Counted from the first letter of the stretch, positions 1 to 9,600 are shown. The stretch is 64,000 nucleotides of DNA from CAZXWN01 sp964644695 [NCBI: uncultured bacterium] (GCA_964644695.1 CAZXWN010000001.1:650481-714480); one strand, 5' to 3'. A program made the numbers and translations. Notes: generated by a model from the letters alone, not told the origin.

Positions 1-2156
1 GATCCTGTATCTATAACCTGTATTCTAACAGCAGGTTGGCCAATAGTTAATCCATCATCTATAAAATCATAGAATACGGAATCCATTACAACGGTAATAG
101 AACCATACTCAGGAGTAAACTTCACGGCATTATTCAACAAATTTCCAAACACCTGATACAACCATTCATTGTCACCATATAACTCAATTGGTTGATCTGA
201 TATATTTATTTTTAAAACTATTGATTTTCTACTAATAATCGGCCTATAGGAATCTATGCAACGAATTAGTATATCTTTCAAATTTACAACTCTCATTTGA
301 AAGCTAATTTTCCCAGATTCCAATTTTGCCATTTGTAGAAAATCATCGACCAACCGATTTAATCGAATAGCATTCTGGGAAATAATCTCCAACAACTTCT
401 GTTGTTCAGTAGATAAAGACACATTGGAATCCTGCGTTAATGCCTCAGCAGCACCTCTTAGGGCGGTTAATGGAGTACGAATCTCATGTGACATAAATGA
501 ATAATATTCTGATTTCAGGCCATCAATTTCTTTTAGTTTTTCAGTCATATTATTAAAGATTTGTGAAAGCTCTGACAATTCATCTCCAGATTCTGAAGGA
601 ACTTTAACATCCAAATTACCATGAGCCACTTCTTTAGCAGCATATCCAAGTGACACAATAGATCGGGTTAATGTTGCAGATAATCTTGAACCCAACCACC
701 ATGCCAAGAGCGTAACAGGAACAATTATTATTATCAGGAGTATCAGAATTTCTGTTTTACGGAATTCATAATCATCCGCTGATATACCAGTCATAATTGC
801 ACCTTGAATATTCCTTTGTGGACCAAAAACGGGTACCAGACTAATATAAAAAGGTTGCTTTAAAAAGGTTATTTCATCAGTTAATGGCTCTTTTGAAAGG
901 TATAGTTTGTCTAAGATTTTGCTCATCAAATAATCTTGAGCAATATCAAGACGTTGCTTTTTAGTTAGTGGTTGGCTTGAAGCAATTATACTGTTATTAC
1001 TGAACAAGTATGCATCAAGCTGTAGGTTTTTCTTAAGTTTAATAAAATAGCTATCATCCACAGTTAATCCGGTGAGTACTATACCAACTAATTTATCATT
1101 TTGATAAACAGGTGCAGCTCCAACAATATCAATATTAGTTATAAAACGCTCAACTAATGCAACAACATTTTGACCACTGAAAGCACGTTCATATAACCAA
1201 GGTTCTATTGAAACAGTATCCAATTCTCTTCCATCCGACGATAGACCGTTAACCACAACACCATATTGATCAACGAATATCGCAAAACTCATTCCCGTTT
1301 CTATTAGTATTTGGTGAATTTCATCAACAGAAACAGTTTTTTTCTTATTTGTTTTCGAAAAGACATTGATAACATATTGATTACCACTAATAATCTGTGA
1401 TGCACTTAAAACTTGTTGTTTATCTTTTTCCAAATAATCTTGAATACTCTTTGAATCCCTGGCTACAGTTTGTATTGATATTTGTTGGACATTGTACAAA
1501 ATCAAAACAGCCATAGGCATGATTACCATCATAACTGTCAACAGAACTAAACCCCTTAAAACAACTTGCATTTTATCGACAAATCGTAACCTGGGATATT
1601 TTAGAAATACCCAAGAAAGCATACCAATGCCAATTACTCTGCTTAAATGACCCAAATACCAAAACAAATGTCCCTGCGGAAATATTGAAAAAATAAACTC
1701 ACTAACAGTTATTAAACCAAAAGCCCAAGGCATAATATGAGACACATAATTACGAACGATTCGCCCTCTACTCCATGCATAGACAGTAATAACAAGACAT
1801 AATAATCCACTCATCAAATTGGAAAATAATGATATTCCACTTACGGGATATAACACATGATTAGTTCGCGAATTACGTAATTGATTTAAATCATACCGTT
1901 GAAAAGCCAGAAGGATTAATAAATAACCCGTTAATTTACACCAAATCATTGATACTTGAGACCAAGACATATCATTTAAATTAAAGGCATGTATTACTCC
2001 ACTTATCCCCAATAGAAGAAATCCAAAAGAATAGAAGACCATAGCCAAACGGCGATTACGTAAATAGAGCTGCCAAGAGACATGTGATATTGCAAAACAC
2101 ATCAGAAAGCATAGGAACTCAAGACCAAAGTGTAGTAAAGAAAGATATCCACTCAT
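1..2156 (-). CDS. Membrane sensor histidine kinase, C-terminus cut by window edge
   Basis: My own reading of the minus strand gives an open frame of 718 codons from the ATG at 2156 to the window edge, so the end of the ATPase domain is missing. In order I see an N-terminal membrane region of about six or seven hydrophobic segments (residues about 5-210), an extracytoplasmic Cache-like sensor region (about 215-465), another membrane helix, a HAMP segment, and a HisKA helix with the H-box SHEIRTPL (His about 557). The N-box (FGNLLNNAVKF) and the first residues of the G1 box (IDTG) follow. It should autophosphorylate on His and pass phosphate to a response regulator; none is visible here, but the downstream gene would lie outside the window. 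The extra multi-helix module ahead of the Cache domain is unusual. Ligand unknown. Confidence 0.9.
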   Translation of the reverse strand, partial: MSGYLSLLHFGLEFLCFLMCFAISHVSWQLYLRNRRLAMVFYSFGFLLLGISGVIHAFNLNDMSWSQVSMIWCKLTGYLLILLAFQRYDLNQLRNSRTNHVLYPVSGISLFSNLMSGLLCLVITVYAWSRGRIVRNYVSHIMPWAFGLITVSEFIFSIFPQGHLFWYLGHLSRVIGIGMLSWVFLKYPRLRFVDKMQVVLRGLVLLTVMMVIMPMAVLILYNVQQISIQTVARDSKSIQDYLEKDKQQVLSASQIISGNQYVINVFSKTNKKKTVSVDEIHQILIETGMSFAIFVDQYGVVVNGLSSDGRELDTVSIEPWLYERAFSGQNVVALVERFITNIDIVGAAPVYQNDKLVGIVLTGLTVDDSYFIKLKKNLQLDAYLFSNNSIIASSQPLTKKQRLDIAQDYLMSKILDKLYLSKEPLTDEITFLKQPFYISLVPVFGPQRNIQGAIMTGISADDYEFRKTEILILLIIIIVPVTLLAWWLGSRLSATLTRSIVSLGYAAKEVAHGNLDVKVPSESGDELSELSQIFNNMTEKLKEIDGLKSEYYSFMSHEIRTPLTALRGAAEALTQDSNVSLSTEQQKLLEIISQNAIRLNRLVDDFLQMAKLESGKISFQMRVVNLKDILIRCIDSYRPIISRKSIVLKINISDQPIELYGDNEWLYQVFGNLLNNAVKFTPEYGSITVVMDSVFYDFIDDGLTIGQPAVRIQVIDTG

Positions 2157-2191
2157 TTAAATAATATATCCAGTGAAAATAAAAACGAACA

Positions 2192-2227
2192 AGGATGACC
2201 CTTACTTACATAAATAAAGGTCATCCT
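2192..2227 (-). terminator. Terminator-like hairpin after the exported redox operon
   Basis: A 9-bp inverted repeat (aggatgacc / ggtcatcct) lies between the end of the aldo/keto reductase gene and the start of the histidine kinase gene. Read on the minus strand it is followed a few bases later by a T-rich run, so it probably ends transcription of the 7289-2311 operon. The T-run is not immediately adjacent to the stem, which lowers confidence. Confidence 0.5.
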
Positions 2228-2310
2228 CATAATATTTACCTTACTAAGGCATATATAATCCACTCTAATATTATATGCATTTCCAGTTAATAAGACATAA
2301 AAAAGAAATT

Positions 2311-3531
2311 TTAACCAAACAATACCTTCGCTTCTTGAATTCTTTCACCTATCTTAATTTGGTGGGGACAACACATTTCGGCAACAGACACGTCAGCTTC
2401 ATTTAAAACGTCCCTGGTTGATTCAGGAATAGACTTATATGTGCTTTGGGCTAACTCAAGATTTCCATATCCTTTGTAATACATTAAACACCGCATAATA
2501 TCTGCTATTGGCTCCAAAGAGTCTCGCCCAAATGAACACAGATGGTTACAACCTGCACAGTAAGAATCACAGGTTGTCTTTGCATATTCTCTAAGCACTT
2601 GATAATCAATAAGAGATAAAGCTTTTTTATCAACAGCGGCTGCCACATTAGCTGATAATACTGTTAAATTCGGCATTTGGGAACAAATAGATGATATCCT
2701 TTTATCTCCCCAAACTGCTTTTAATTTTGCTTGAAAAGGAGTATATCCCTTTGTTATAAAATGTCCCGCAAGTTTCATATCGGCTTCAGAGTCAGAATTA
2801 ATAGTCACCCCCTGGGTTTTCATGGCAGTCAATCCAATACCAGCCTTTACGCACTTATCAATAGCCTTATTCATCTTATCATCAGTCATAAACCTGAAAT
2901 TGTAGGTCAACATAATACCATCAATCCAACCCAAATCTGCTGCTTTATCTAGCAAGTCTGCCATATTAGAATGCGTACTAAATCCAAAATAACGAATTTT
3001 ACCTGCATTCTTCATTTTTTCTGCCCAGATTTTAACTGCAGGGGTAAGAGGATCGATACTTCTAATTCCATGTAAAAAATAAAGATCAATATAACTGGTT
3101 TTCATTCTGTCTAATGATCTCTGAAGTAATTTGGTCATGCCTTCTGGATTCATATCACCAGACTTAGTAACCAAAAAGATGTCTTTTCGTGTCTCGGGAA
3201 ATTTTTCAAAGAACATTCCTATGCCAGTTTCACTGTTTCCACCATTATACCCAGCGGCTGTATCCCAGTAATTTATACCCCAGTCATAGGCCTTTTTGGC
3301 AACAATAAGGTTAGTAGTAATATCATACATCCCCCCCATACCTAAAACTGAGACCTGCACTTTTGTTTTTCCAAAAGCTCTTCGAGGAACTTTGATGGCT
3401 GCCTTTGCCGTTGGATTTGTTGCTAATAGACTTAAATCAACAGGAATTCCACTGATTCCCGCAATTCCCAGCAACCCTGCAACACTCCCCGTTTTAATAA
3501 AATCTCGTCTTGAATAATTATCTTTAGCCAT
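2311..3531 (-). CDS. Exported aldo/keto reductase with C-terminal cysteine cluster
   Basis: Aldo/keto reductase of 406 residues that should reduce or oxidise a carbonyl substrate. The AKR barrel shows the expected active-site pieces: Asp and Tyr in WDTAAGY, Lys in LVTKSG and His in YFLHG. The N-terminus carries a twin-arginine motif (SRRDFIK) and a hydrophobic stretch, so Tat export is likely. Near the C-terminus four cysteines (CDSYCAGCNHLC) and a later CCPHQ could hold a 4Fe-4S cluster. I chose the ATG at 3531, not an upstream ATG at 3579, because AGGAG lies 8 bases before it and it overlaps the end of the polyferredoxin gene by 8 bases (ATGGCTAA), which implies translational coupling. Partners are probably the Fe-S proteins encoded just upstream. 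Substrate unknown. Confidence 0.88.
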   Translation of the reverse strand: MAKDNYSRRDFIKTGSVAGLLGIAGISGIPVDLSLLATNPTAKAAIKVPRRAFGKTKVQVSVLGMGGMYDITTNLIVAKKAYDWGINYWDTAAGYNGGNSETGIGMFFEKFPETRKDIFLVTKSGDMNPEGMTKLLQRSLDRMKTSYIDLYFLHGIRSIDPLTPAVKIWAEKMKNAGKIRYFGFSTHSNMADLLDKAADLGWIDGIMLTYNFRFMTDDKMNKAIDKCVKAGIGLTAMKTQGVTINSDSEADMKLAGHFITKGYTPFQAKLKAVWGDKRISSICSQMPNLTVLSANVAAAVDKKALSLIDYQVLREYAKTTCDSYCAGCNHLCSFGRDSLEPIADIMRCLMYYKGYGNLELAQSTYKSIPESTRDVLNEADVSVAEMCCPHQIKIGERIQEAKVLFG

Positions 3532-5290
3532 TTGTTTTTCTCCTGACTGAAAATGAATGTTTATCATTTCTTGTTTCATTATCCGCTGTAACCCGAATAG
3601 CCCTTAACCCACTAACCGGACATTCATGTTCACAAGTTCCACATCCCACACAAAGATTAACATCAACCATCGGAGCATGCAGTAATATCTCAATATCAAA
3701 CGCATCTCCATTCTGTATCGCAATGCCCCTTTCTTTCCCACCTGCACTTTCTAGAGTTATTGTAAAATCTGTATTATCAGAAAGCCTATATCGAGTTCCA
3801 TTTCTGGTTTTCAAATAATAATCGCCTGTATTTAAGGATGCAGGTTGAATAATTGATCCTTTAAACTTAATCTCATTTCCATTTATTTGAAAAACTTGTC
3901 CACTCTGGTCAGGCAACATCTGGTAATAATCCACCGTTTTTATAGCCTTAGGGCTTACAGGACAATTTTCCTGACACACCAAACAAGGACGATTCATTGA
4001 CCAGGGCAGACAACGGCCTTTATCCACAAATGCTGTACCAATTCTAATCGGCCCTTTATCTTGATATCTTCCTGAACCGTTTTTTTCATCCAGGGTTAAG
4101 GGGCGGATAGCACCCGTTGGACAAATATGGCTGCAGGCAACACAATTGATTTGACATCCACTTGTTCCAATACGGAAATTTAAAATTGGTGTCCAGAGGG
4201 ATTCAGGACCATTGATAAAGCCATCTGGCATAATTATATTGGGAGGACAAATTTTCATGCATTGCCCGCAACGTATACATCTTTTCAAAAACTCATTTTC
4301 GGGTAATGTTCCTGGAGGACGAATCAAATTGGCATTCCAATTCTGCTTGAAAGCACCATCAATATGAATGGCTGGGATAAGTAATGCACCACTGGCCATG
4401 GAAATTAGTAATCCTCGACGGGTTAAATCAGGATTAGTTATTTCACCAGAAGCCGACAATTTAGTTTGGTATCCCATACTTTTCTGATTACATGCATCTA
4501 AACAATTCATGCACAACAGGCAATCATGAATATGTATTTTGCCAAAAGGATCACACGCTCCCTCACAATAATTATTACAAAGCTGGCAGGATGAACATTT
4601 AGGCTCTTTCTTCCCTATCCGCCAAATTGCATATCTGCTAAATAAACCCATAAGCGCCCCAGCCGGGCAAATAAAACGGCAATAGAACCTGGGAAGCCAC
4701 CAACATGTAATTAAAATACCAAAAAATAAAAGAGCGATAACTCCAGCTTGCGAATAAAGACGAGGTGTAACGGAGTTAGATATCTGGGTAACATCAGCCC
4801 AATATCCAAATGAAAAATAAATTGACCGATGAGCTAACGAAATAGGATCAAATATTCCAGATAGTAACAAACGAAATCCTTCAAAGGGCAGAAGCGCTAC
4901 TACAATTAAGACAACTAAAATGTAATATTTGATTATTTGAAAACCACGGTACTTATTGGATTCAATCTTCTCCCTTCTGCTTTTCAGACAACTCCCCAGC
5001 CATCCAAACACCTGCTGCAAAGTTCCCAGAGGACATATCCATCCACAAAAAAATCTCCCCAGTAATACGGTTAAACCTAAAACCACCCAACCCAATAAAA
5101 GCCCCTTATACAATATCCCAGTGGTGAGCAGAGTCATCAGTGACGCTAATGGATCCATCTCCAAGAAAAGATTCACAGACCATCCACGGAGCTGCCAATA
5201 CTTATCACCCCACACTGCAACCCAGCAGAACCAGAAAAAGAGTACCAGTAGGATTCCTTGGCATAATCTCCGTGTCCAAATAATCTTCAC
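3524..5290 (-). CDS. NapH/NapG-like membrane polyferredoxin
   Basis: Protein of 588 residues combining a NapH-like membrane part with soluble ferredoxin domains. The first ~200 residues hold about five membrane helices and two cysteine motifs of the NapH/RnfH type (CGWICPLG and CRFICPAG). Several 4Fe-4S motifs follow: CSSCQLCNNYC, CLLCMNCLDAC, CIRCGQCMKIC, CQINCVACSHIC, CLVCQENC and CVGCGTCEHEC. Between the second and third, LTRRGLLIS plus a hydrophobic stretch looks like a Tat signal buried inside the protein, as expected if a NapH-type gene fused to a NapG/MauM-type gene. Likely role: moving electrons from the quinone pool or cytoplasm across the membrane to exported redox enzymes, probably the neighbouring reductase. 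The exact partners are inference. Confidence 0.85.
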   Translation of the reverse strand: MKIIWTRRLCQGILLVLFFWFCWVAVWGDKYWQLRGWSVNLFLEMDPLASLMTLLTTGILYKGLLLGWVVLGLTVLLGRFFCGWICPLGTLQQVFGWLGSCLKSRREKIESNKYRGFQIIKYYILVVLIVVALLPFEGFRLLLSGIFDPISLAHRSIYFSFGYWADVTQISNSVTPRLYSQAGVIALLFFGILITCWWLPRFYCRFICPAGALMGLFSRYAIWRIGKKEPKCSSCQLCNNYCEGACDPFGKIHIHDCLLCMNCLDACNQKSMGYQTKLSASGEITNPDLTRRGLLISMASGALLIPAIHIDGAFKQNWNANLIRPPGTLPENEFLKRCIRCGQCMKICPPNIIMPDGFINGPESLWTPILNFRIGTSGCQINCVACSHICPTGAIRPLTLDEKNGSGRYQDKGPIRIGTAFVDKGRCLPWSMNRPCLVCQENCPVSPKAIKTVDYYQMLPDQSGQVFQINGNEIKFKGSIIQPASLNTGDYYLKTRNGTRYRLSDNTDFTITLESAGGKERGIAIQNGDAFDIEILLHAPMVDVNLCVGCGTCEHECPVSGLRAIRVTADNETRNDKHSFSVRRKTNG

Positions 5291-5299
5291 ATTCTACCT

Positions 5300-6280
5300 C
5301 TAAATTAAAATAGGTTTTACATCAGCCAGCGGTGTCAATCCAGCTCCCGCTCGGAAAGCTCTTTCAATATGTGGCAAGTCTGACAATCGTTTTTCCAAAA
5401 GAGTCGCTCCAAAAGCATCCGCCGAGACAGGATCATTACTGATAATTATCTGGTTTGTGGGTTTCAAATCAGATAACGAACCACCCGTCGGACCATTGGA
5501 TATCATAGTGAATGTCGCATCAAGTACCACAAGAGTAGGTCTCATTAATAAAGATAATTCTTCAATAATGCCATGGATATCTTGGTGAAATATATTTCGT
5601 TGTCCACCTAAAAGACCATACCAGTTTTTCATAGTCATCGAAGCACCACTTCGAAAATGACTCTTCAATGGTGCCATTCCAATAACCTTATTTATGTCAT
5701 GAAAGGGCTCCCACAATACGGGCCAATTTTTTATTAACTTGCCCTTATCAAGCGAAATTTCTCTAAACTTAGATTGAGAGGGAAGAATTAATGAAGCTCC
5801 GGATTTCCGTGTAGCTTGTTCAAGACCCGTTAATTGGAATGCTGTCGAAGGGTCGTTTATTGGATTATCTGTAACCACCACCTTCTTGGCACCACATTGA
5901 TAACACTGCAAAATCATTTTAGATAGTAAATCAGGATGAGTCGTTGCACACAAGTCTGGAGGAGTAGCAAAAGCCGCATTAACTTTTATCAAAACCCGAT
6001 CTCCTGGTTTTATAAACGTCGACAGACTCCCAATGGCTGTCAAACCCTTTTCCAGCATCTCACCGCGATTTTTACCTCGGACCACAACCAACTGACTTTT
6101 GTCGGTTTTCACACGGTAATCAGGAAACACAAGGTTTTCTTTCTCTCCAGAATATACCTTCTCAGATAAAAAACCTCTGTAAGTTAGCATCCCCAAAGCC
6201 GCCATTCCACCTATTAAGGATCCAGCCTTCAGCATCCTCTCTAAAAATTCCCGACGGTTCTGTTTTAAATCATTTCCCAT
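5300..6280 (-). CDS. DUF362-family protein with Tat-like signal
   Basis: Protein of 326 residues. The N-terminus (NRREFLERMLKAGSLIGG) is a twin-arginine-like signal followed by a hydrophobic segment, so export is likely. The body matches what I know of the DUF362 family, often found beside 4Fe-4S proteins, with segments such as GDRVLIKVN, VVVTDNP and the C-terminal DPVSADAFGATLL. No enzymatic function is established for the family that I can rely on. It ends 9 bases before the polyferredoxin gene and its start overlaps the preceding gene by 11 bases, so it is part of one transcript. Confidence 0.75.
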   Translation of the reverse strand: MGNDLKQNRREFLERMLKAGSLIGGMAALGMLTYRGFLSEKVYSGEKENLVFPDYRVKTDKSQLVVVRGKNRGEMLEKGLTAIGSLSTFIKPGDRVLIKVNAAFATPPDLCATTHPDLLSKMILQCYQCGAKKVVVTDNPINDPSTAFQLTGLEQATRKSGASLILPSQSKFREISLDKGKLIKNWPVLWEPFHDINKVIGMAPLKSHFRSGASMTMKNWYGLLGGQRNIFHQDIHGIIEELSLLMRPTLVVLDATFTMISNGPTGGSLSDLKPTNQIIISNDPVSADAFGATLLEKRLSDLPHIERAFRAGAGLTPLADVKPILI

Positions 6281-7289
6281 TCAGATGATCCTTGATATAT
6301 TGATATTGATGCATAATGGCTTTTTCGGTCGCAACTTTTGTCCGAGCGGCATGAACTCCAACAACATAACGTTGGATAGAAAAAACAGCCTCAAAATCTC
6401 CGATTAGATTCACCCCTTGAATATCGGATACATTTGTGGAATATGTAACAGGTTCTCCTCCCAATTCCAACATAAATTCGCGATATCCTTTTACTTTATT
6501 CGCAGCGGTAACAGCATCCTTACCATCCAGAATAAAGCAATTAACCGTATCATTACCAATCAAATAAGACACAAGTATTACATCATTAAACTCTGAATAA
6601 CTAAATGCATTTTCAGGTATTAATTTCACAGTATCATCTAATCGCTTATCGGAGGGGAGAACGGATAAAAGACTATTGGAATCCCATTGAGATGAAGACT
6701 TGGGAGCAATCTTCATGGACATATTTAGCATTAGTTCTATGAGTGCTTTATTATTACGGCTGGCAATAAATTCATAATATGCGTTTTTGTATGAAAAACA
6801 AAGAACATTCTCAGCAATATATCCGTTTTCACCAATATTTACAGTCTTTCCACCAACTCGCCGTTGTTGACTTAATACAACGAAACAATTTTTGGGATTG
6901 CCCATATTGTACTCATAAACTTCAAACCAATCAGAAGGATTTTTGATGGACACAAACCTCTGACATTTCATAGAAATAAAACCATTGGGAAGATATAACT
7001 CCGCTTTCCCATCAATTTTGTCAGAAAGAGTGTTTTTATCAAAAGACTCAACGGCACTCATGGGTTGAATCTGGGTTGAGTCATAGGCAAACAACGAAGC
7101 AGAAACGAAGGGGGTCCCACCTACAATATTGTCAGATGGAACTTGATTTAAATGATAAACAGGATTATTAGAAGATACTTTTCCACGATAGAGATTTACA
7201 TCATACTTATATTGTTGAAAATAAATCCATCCCAACAGAAGGATCAATAGAATTATTACTCCTATAGATATCCGGGTTTCCATTTTCAT
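6270..7289 (-). CDS. Membrane-anchored protein resembling DUF6599
   Basis: Protein of 339 residues with one N-terminal membrane helix (about residues 7-25) and a large extracytoplasmic domain. The segment around FDKNTLSDKIDGKAELYL and the later TVNIGENGYIAE resemble the DUF6599 family, which I recall from operons with DUF362 and 4Fe-4S proteins; this is recollection, not a search result. It is the first gene of the four-gene minus-strand operon and starts with MKMETRIS; the two near ATG codons are equally possible starts. Function unknown; its position suggests an accessory or anchoring role for the exported Fe-S proteins. Confidence 0.6.
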   Translation of the reverse strand: MKMETRISIGVIILLILLLGWIYFQQYKYDVNLYRGKVSSNNPVYHLNQVPSDNIVGGTPFVSASLFAYDSTQIQPMSAVESFDKNTLSDKIDGKAELYLPNGFISMKCQRFVSIKNPSDWFEVYEYNMGNPKNCFVVLSQQRRVGGKTVNIGENGYIAENVLCFSYKNAYYEFIASRNNKALIELMLNMSMKIAPKSSSQWDSNSLLSVLPSDKRLDDTVKLIPENAFSYSEFNDVILVSYLIGNDTVNCFILDGKDAVTAANKVKGYREFMLELGGEPVTYSTNVSDIQGVNLIGDFEAVFSIQRYVVGVHAARTKVATEKAIMHQYQYIKDHLNGK

Positions 7290-7350
7290 AGAATCTCAGT
7301 CTCTGATAGTAATTTCTGTGTGAATTATCTCATAATAGAATTCATTACAC

Positions 7351-7356
7351 TATAAT
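7351..7356 (+). promoter_or_regulatory. Possible -10 box close to a glycosyltransferase start
   Basis: A perfect TATAAT sits only 8 bases before the ATG at 7365, and no good -35 box or Shine-Dalgarno is seen. If used, transcription would begin within a base or two of the ATG, giving a leaderless mRNA; alternatively the true start lies downstream. Confidence 0.35.
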
Positions 7357-7364
7357 TAATTAAC

Positions 7365-8462
7365 ATGATTTTACACAAGGGAATAAATAATTCTTCATTA
7401 AAGGTGGGGATTGATTTAAGAATGGTTTGCCATTCTGGTATTGGACGTTTTCTGCAAAACCTGATACCGGCCATGATTAAACAAGCAACGTATCCAATTG
7501 ATTGGGTTTTTATTGGTAATTCACTCCTGCTATCTAAAGAATTTTTATCGCTCCCCCCTAATGTATCTTTTTATGAATGGTCATATCCGATTTATGGTAT
7601 GGGTGAACAATTATTCTCTAATCGTTTAAATAATATAAAGTTAGATGTTTTACACTGTCCTCATTATAACATCCCACTACGATTCAGTGGTCGGTTGATT
7701 GTTACAATACATGATCTTATACACATTAAATATCCTAAGTCTGTTACAAATCCTTTAGGACGATTTTACGCACAGTGGTTAATTCTGAATTCAATTAATA
7801 AAGCTGACCAACTGGTGACGGATTCCAAAACAGTCCATGATGAAGTTATCCATTTTTGTCCCTCGGCAAAAAATAAAACAACGGTTATCATACCTGGTAT
7901 ACCAATGTTTAAGGATATTTCAACAATACCCCCTTTAATAAGCTCACCATTTATCCTTTTTGTTGGAATAAACAAACCCCATAAAAATATATCCGTACTG
8001 TTGAAAAGTTTTGCCCAGATTCAGAATAAGTATCCAGAACTTAAACTGGTTATAGTGGGGAACCGTTGGAAAGAAATCAATTCAATAAAGAATATAATTC
8101 TGTTGGAAAATATTACAGACCCTCAACTCATATGGCTATACCGTAATGCAAAGATGCTGATACACCCCTCAAAATCTGAAGGTTTTGGATTTACTCCACT
8201 TGAAGCACTATCTCAGGGATGTCCCGTTATCGTTTCTGATATCCCAGTTTTCAGGGATAATTTAGAGGATTCAGTAGAATACTTCAATCTCAATAACCCT
8301 TCGGAACTCTTAACCAAAATAGAGGCAATATTAAATAATCCTGATGCAAGAATATATTGTGTCCAGAAATATAACCATCTGGCTCCCAAATTTAACTGGA
8401 ATGATACTGCAGCAGGGTATTTAGAACTATATCAAAAGCAGGGCAATCTGAATGCCAATTAA
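7365..8462 (+). CDS. GT4-family glycosyltransferase
   Basis: Retaining GT-B glycosyltransferase of 365 residues that should move a sugar from a nucleotide-sugar to a growing exopolysaccharide or O-antigen unit in the cytoplasm. The N-terminal domain opens with GIDLRMVCHSGIGRF, and the C-terminal donor domain shows LFVGINKPHKNI and the donor motif SEGFGFTPLEALSQG followed by PVIVSD, typical of GT4. No Shine-Dalgarno precedes the ATG; a GTG at codon 13 just before GIDLR is another possible start. It overlaps the next glycosyltransferase by 11 bases and heads a polysaccharide operon. Sugar and linkage cannot be told. Confidence 0.85.
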   Translation: MILHKGINNSSLKVGIDLRMVCHSGIGRFLQNLIPAMIKQATYPIDWVFIGNSLLLSKEFLSLPPNVSFYEWSYPIYGMGEQLFSNRLNNIKLDVLHCPHYNIPLRFSGRLIVTIHDLIHIKYPKSVTNPLGRFYAQWLILNSINKADQLVTDSKTVHDEVIHFCPSAKNKTTVIIPGIPMFKDISTIPPLISSPFILFVGINKPHKNISVLLKSFAQIQNKYPELKLVIVGNRWKEINSIKNIILLENITDPQLIWLYRNAKMLIHPSKSEGFGFTPLEALSQGCPVIVSDIPVFRDNLEDSVEYFNLNNPSELLTKIEAILNNPDARIYCVQKYNHLAPKFNWNDTAAGYLELYQKQGNLNAN

Positions 8463-9600
8463 AGTCGCCTTAATACATGATTGGCTTAATGGAATGCGGG
8501 GCGGTGAGAAAGTGTTGGAATCCCTCTGTCGATTATATCCAGATGCAGTGATTCAAACTCTTATCTATGAACCGGACAAGGTATCTCCAACCATACAAAG
8601 AATGAAGATACTCACCGTTCCATGGTTGAATAGTAATCATTGGATTCAATCTCATTTTCGGACTCTTTTACCTTTACTTCCATCAGCCGTAGAATCTTTC
8701 GATTTACAGGGCTTTGATCTAATTATCAGCACCTCGCATTGTGTCGCAAAGGGAATCATCCCTCCCCCCAATGCTATACACATTTGTTATTGTTTTACTC
8801 CGGTTCGGTATGTTTGGGATAAATCAACTGATTATCTAAAAGACCAGAGTAAAATTGTTTCAACAATATTTCCATGGGTTGCTACTTCATTAAGAACTTG
8901 GGATACCTTATCAGCAAATCGAGTCAACTATTTCATTGCAATTTCAAATAATATATCCCGAAAAATTGAGCGTTATTATCGCCGTCATTCACTTATTATA
9001 TTTCCCCCTTGTGACTGTCATTTTTTCATTCCAGCAGAGAATCCCAGAAGTGAGTACTTCTTAGTTGTTTCGGCATTAGTACCTTATAAAAGAGTAGATT
9101 TAGCAATTGCAGCCTGCAATGAACTTAAAATACCATTACGAATTGTTGGAGATGGCCCAGAAAAAGATCGATTAATGAAAATGGCTGGTCCCACAATCAG
9201 TTTCCTGGGGAAAATAAGTAACGACGATCTTAGAGAATCTTATCAAAACTGTAAAGCTTTACTATTCCCCGGGGAAGAAGATTTTGGGATCGTACCCCTT
9301 GAAGCAATGAGTTGTGGTAAACCCGTTATTGGTTACAATTCTGGAGGGTTGAAGGAAACATTACAACCAAATGTGAATGGAATCTTTTTTGAGCACCAAA
9401 CACCTGCCGATTTGATACAAGCTATACAGCGTTTTAATGAGAAGAATTTCAATTCAAATCAAATCCGTGAAACAGCCCTTCCTTTTGATGTGTCGGTTTT
9501 TGAAAATATCTTTAAAGAAACCATTGAAGACCTTTACTATTCAAGACATAATAAACAAGATGAATTGTCCCGAGAAACATATCCTTTAATAAATGAGTAA
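8452..9600 (+). CDS. GT4-family glycosyltransferase
   Basis: Second GT-B transferase, 382 residues. The start MPIKVALIHDWLNGMRGGEKV is typical of WbaZ/mannosyltransferase-like GT4 members, and the donor-binding region EDFGIVPLEAMSCGKPV with YNSGGLKET is clear. It overlaps the previous gene by 11 bases and is followed after 9 bases by the sugar-phosphate transferase, so the three genes probably build one repeat unit on undecaprenyl phosphate. Mannose as the donor is a guess from resemblance only. Confidence 0.87.
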   Translation: MPIKVALIHDWLNGMRGGEKVLESLCRLYPDAVIQTLIYEPDKVSPTIQRMKILTVPWLNSNHWIQSHFRTLLPLLPSAVESFDLQGFDLIISTSHCVAKGIIPPPNAIHICYCFTPVRYVWDKSTDYLKDQSKIVSTIFPWVATSLRTWDTLSANRVNYFIAISNNISRKIERYYRRHSLIIFPPCDCHFFIPAENPRSEYFLVVSALVPYKRVDLAIAACNELKIPLRIVGDGPEKDRLMKMAGPTISFLGKISNDDLRESYQNCKALLFPGEEDFGIVPLEAMSCGKPVIGYNSGGLKETLQPNVNGIFFEHQTPADLIQAIQRFNEKNFNSNQIRETALPFDVSVFENIFKETIEDLYYSRHNKQDELSRETYPLINE

